Shown one piece after another: positions 62,731 through 64,000 of a stretch of 64,000 bases of DNA. Location of the stretch: the NCBI RefSeq assembly GCF_011046245.1, contig NZ_CP049241.1, forward strand, positions 186,001-250,000, written 5' to 3'. The stretch's first letter is position 1; each line of letters starts with the position of its first letter. Source of the stretch: Allorhizobium pseudoryzae (lineage in GTDB: Bacteria; Pseudomonadota; Alphaproteobacteria; Rhizobiales; Rhizobiaceae). A program made the translations under genes and the position numbers. The notes below the pieces were generated by a model that did no database searches, had not been told where the DNA came from, and saw only the letters and a list, made by a program, of their open reading frames with translations.

Positions 62731-63516
62731 ATGTCAGATACAAACACTCCGCTTGTCGAGATGCGCAATATCTCGATCTCCTTCGGCGGCATCCATGCCG
62801 TGGACAATGCCTCGGTGGATCTTCACGCCGGCGAAGTCGTGGCCCTGCTCGGCCACAACGGGGCGGGCAAATCCACCCTCATCAAGATCCTCTCCGGCGC
62901 CTATCGCCGGGATGCGGGCGAGATCCTGATCAACGGCGAACCGGCCGAGATCAGCAATCCGCGCGACGCCAAGCAATATGGCATCGAGACGATCTACCAG
63001 ACGCTCGCCGTCGCCGATAACGTCGATGCCGCCGCCAACCTTTATCTCGGCCGCGAGCTGCGCACCCCCTGGGGCACACTCGACGACGTGGCGATGGAGG
63101 CGAAGGCGCGCGAAGTCATGGGGCGGCTCAACCCCAACTTCCGCCGCTTCAAGGAGCCGGTGAAGGCGCTCTCCGGTGGCCAGCGGCAATCGGTGGCGAT
63201 CGCGCGTGCGATCCTGTTCGATGCGCGCATCCTGATCATGGACGAGCCGACCGCAGCGCTTGGGCCTCAGGAAACCGCGCAGGTGGGCGAGCTGATCACC
63301 CAGCTGAAGCGCGAAGGCATCGGCATCTTCCTGATTTCCCACGACATCCACGACGTGTTCGACCTCGCCGACCGGGTGTTCGTGATGAAGAACGGCAAGG
63401 TGGTCGGCCATGCGCGCACCGAGGACGTGACCAAGGACGAGGTGCTCGGCATGATCATCCTCGGCAAGGTTCCGCCGGGTGCGGTGCCGGGTCCGGGCGC
63501 CATGCAGGAAGCGTAA
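62731..63516 (+). CDS. xylG: Xylose-type ABC transporter ATP-binding protein (single-domain)
   Basis: 261 residues, a single nucleotide-binding domain: Walker [10 protein letters not shown], signature ALSGGQRQS, Walker [13 protein letters not shown] and H-loop ISHDIHD. Sugar importers of the CUT2 class usually have two fused domains. The single-domain form is the regular alternative in Rhizobiales. GGAGG precedes ATG at 62731. It completes the xylFHG operon; no xylose-catabolic gene follows in the window. Confidence 0.9.
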   Translation: MSDTNTPLVEMRNISISFGGIHAVDNASVDLHAGEVVALLGHNGAGKSTLIKILSGAYRRDAGEILINGEPAEISNPRDAKQYGIETIYQTLAVADNVDAAANLYLGRELRTPWGTLDDVAMEAKAREVMGRLNPNFRRFKEPVKALSGGQRQSVAIARAILFDARILIMDEPTAALGPQETAQVGELITQLKREGIGIFLISHDIHDVFDLADRVFVMKNGKVVGHARTEDVTKDEVLGMIILGKVPPGAVPGPGAMQEA

Positions 63517-63534
63517 TACCTGCGAAGACGAGCA

Positions 63535-63560
63535 ACGGCAGCGCTTATCGGCGCTGCCGT
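63535..63560 (+). other. Hairpin at the end of the xylFHG operon
   Basis: A perfect 10-bp stem ACGGCAGCGC / GCGCTGCCGT with loop TTATCG follows the xylG stop by 18 bp. No T-run is present, so it may stabilise the transcript or act in a Rho-dependent 3' end. The octamer CAATAGTC is repeated in tandem just after it (63567-63582). Confidence 0.55.
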
Positions 63561-63658
63561 CTAAGACAATAGTCCAATAGTCGAAGCAGACGGCGATTGA
63601 CCACCCTTCCCCCGCACTCCATGATGGACGGGAGTGAACACGACTTGGGAGGGTCATC

Positions 63659-64000
63659 ATGAATCACATCACACGCCGCGCCGTTCTTGCCACCGCCATT
63701 GCCGCCGGTCTTTCGGCTGCCGCTCCTTCGGCCAAGGCTGCGGAATTCATCAACCTTCTGACCGGCGGCACATCCGGTGTCTATTACCCGCTCGGTGTTG
63801 CACTGTCGGAAATCTACGGCCAGAACATCAAGGATGCCCGCACGCAGGTGCAGGCGACCAAGGCTTCCGTCGAAAACCTGAACCTCTTACAGGCCGGCCG
63901 CGGCGAAATCGGCTTCGCGCTCGGCGATTCCGTCAAGATGGCCTGGGACGGCAACAAGGAAGCCGGTTTCCCCGGCAAGCTCGACAAGCTGCGCGGCATT
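63659..64000 (+). CDS. TAXI-family TRAP transporter solute-binding protein (3' end outside window)
   Basis: 114 codons are present. A signal peptide (RRAVLATAIAAGLSAAAPSAKAA) is followed by FINLLTGGTSGVYYPLGVALSEIYG, the TAXI signature, and VENLNLLQAGRGEIGFALGDSVKMAWDG. TAXI receptors feed TRAP transporters for organic acids such as glutamate. GGGAGG lies just upstream of the ATG. The gene is cut off by the window edge and its TRAP membrane subunit is not visible. Confidence 0.9.
   Translation, partial: MNHITRRAVLATAIAAGLSAAAPSAKAAEFINLLTGGTSGVYYPLGVALSEIYGQNIKDARTQVQATKASVENLNLLQAGRGEIGFALGDSVKMAWDGNKEAGFPGKLDKLRGI

Noticed and set aside
63535..63582. Rho-independent terminator after xylG
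   Set aside because: The stem is perfect but no T-run follows on the plus strand, so it is listed only as a hairpin.

Overview
This window is chromosomal DNA of an alphaproteobacterium, almost certainly a member of the Rhizobiaceae (Rhizobium/Agrobacterium-like). The evidence is a beta-class CcrM methyltransferase, the rhizobial gene order ctaC-ctaD-ctaB-coxF-ctaG-ctaE-DUF983-surf1-DUF1304-ispH-thrB-rnhA, a bioMNY importer, invasion-associated-locus-B, DUF1344 and RES-domain proteins, high G+C coding sequence, and two rhizobial-type intergenic palindromes. The window starts inside a monooxygenase-fold gene and ends inside a TAXI-TRAP receptor gene. I found no rRNA, tRNA, CRISPR array, prophage or insertion sequence.

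Layout. 1-4.3 kb: ccrM, a rearranged spot where an orphan nucleotidyltransferase abuts a monooxygenase-fold gene, an ArsR-type regulator and a HAD hydrolase. 4.4-13.6 kb: lipoprotein, thrC, M16 peptidase, acetyltransferase, a membrane c-di-GMP phosphodiesterase, a metallopeptidase, CsbD and YqgE. 13.7-20.3 kb: DsbD-like protein, peroxiredoxin, chemoreceptor and a zinc importer (aztABC) behind a Zur-like site. 20.5-31.2 kb, minus strand: rnhA, thrB, an intact HicAB pair, ispH and the aa3 cytochrome oxidase cluster. 31.4-42.8 kb: tldD, HAD hydrolase, a second HicAB pair with a broken toxin, VapBC, MazG-like protein, exporter, deacetylase, pdxH, J-protein, fabI and a phosphatase. 43.2-53.2 kb: a large GGDEF-EAL protein, aroC, ribB, an Xre-RES pair and YcaQ-like glycosylase. 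53.3-64 kb: bioMNY, the borosin locus, thioesterase, deacetylase, xseB, then a ROK regulator divergent from a xylose-type ABC importer.

The outstanding item is at 55,405-56,885. Two small proteins with related leader domains end in valine-rich tails (VVNVVVVVL and TVWTVIVVL). They are followed by a stand-alone methyltransferase of the tetrapyrrole-methylase fold that carries the borosin (OphMA/SonM-type) motifs, including the catalytic Tyr/Arg/Tyr/Tyr set at matching spacing. This is a split borosin system making backbone N-methylated peptides, with twin precursors, its own AT-rich leader region, and a strong hairpin separating precursors from enzyme. No dedicated protease or exporter is adjacent.

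Other themes are toxin-antitoxin modules with clear palindromic operators (HicAB, a decayed HicAB, VapBC, Xre-RES) plus an orphan MNT protein, and several good candidate regulatory sites: a Zur-like box before aztABC, an FNR/FixK-like box before ctaC, and a ROK operator before the sugar importer.
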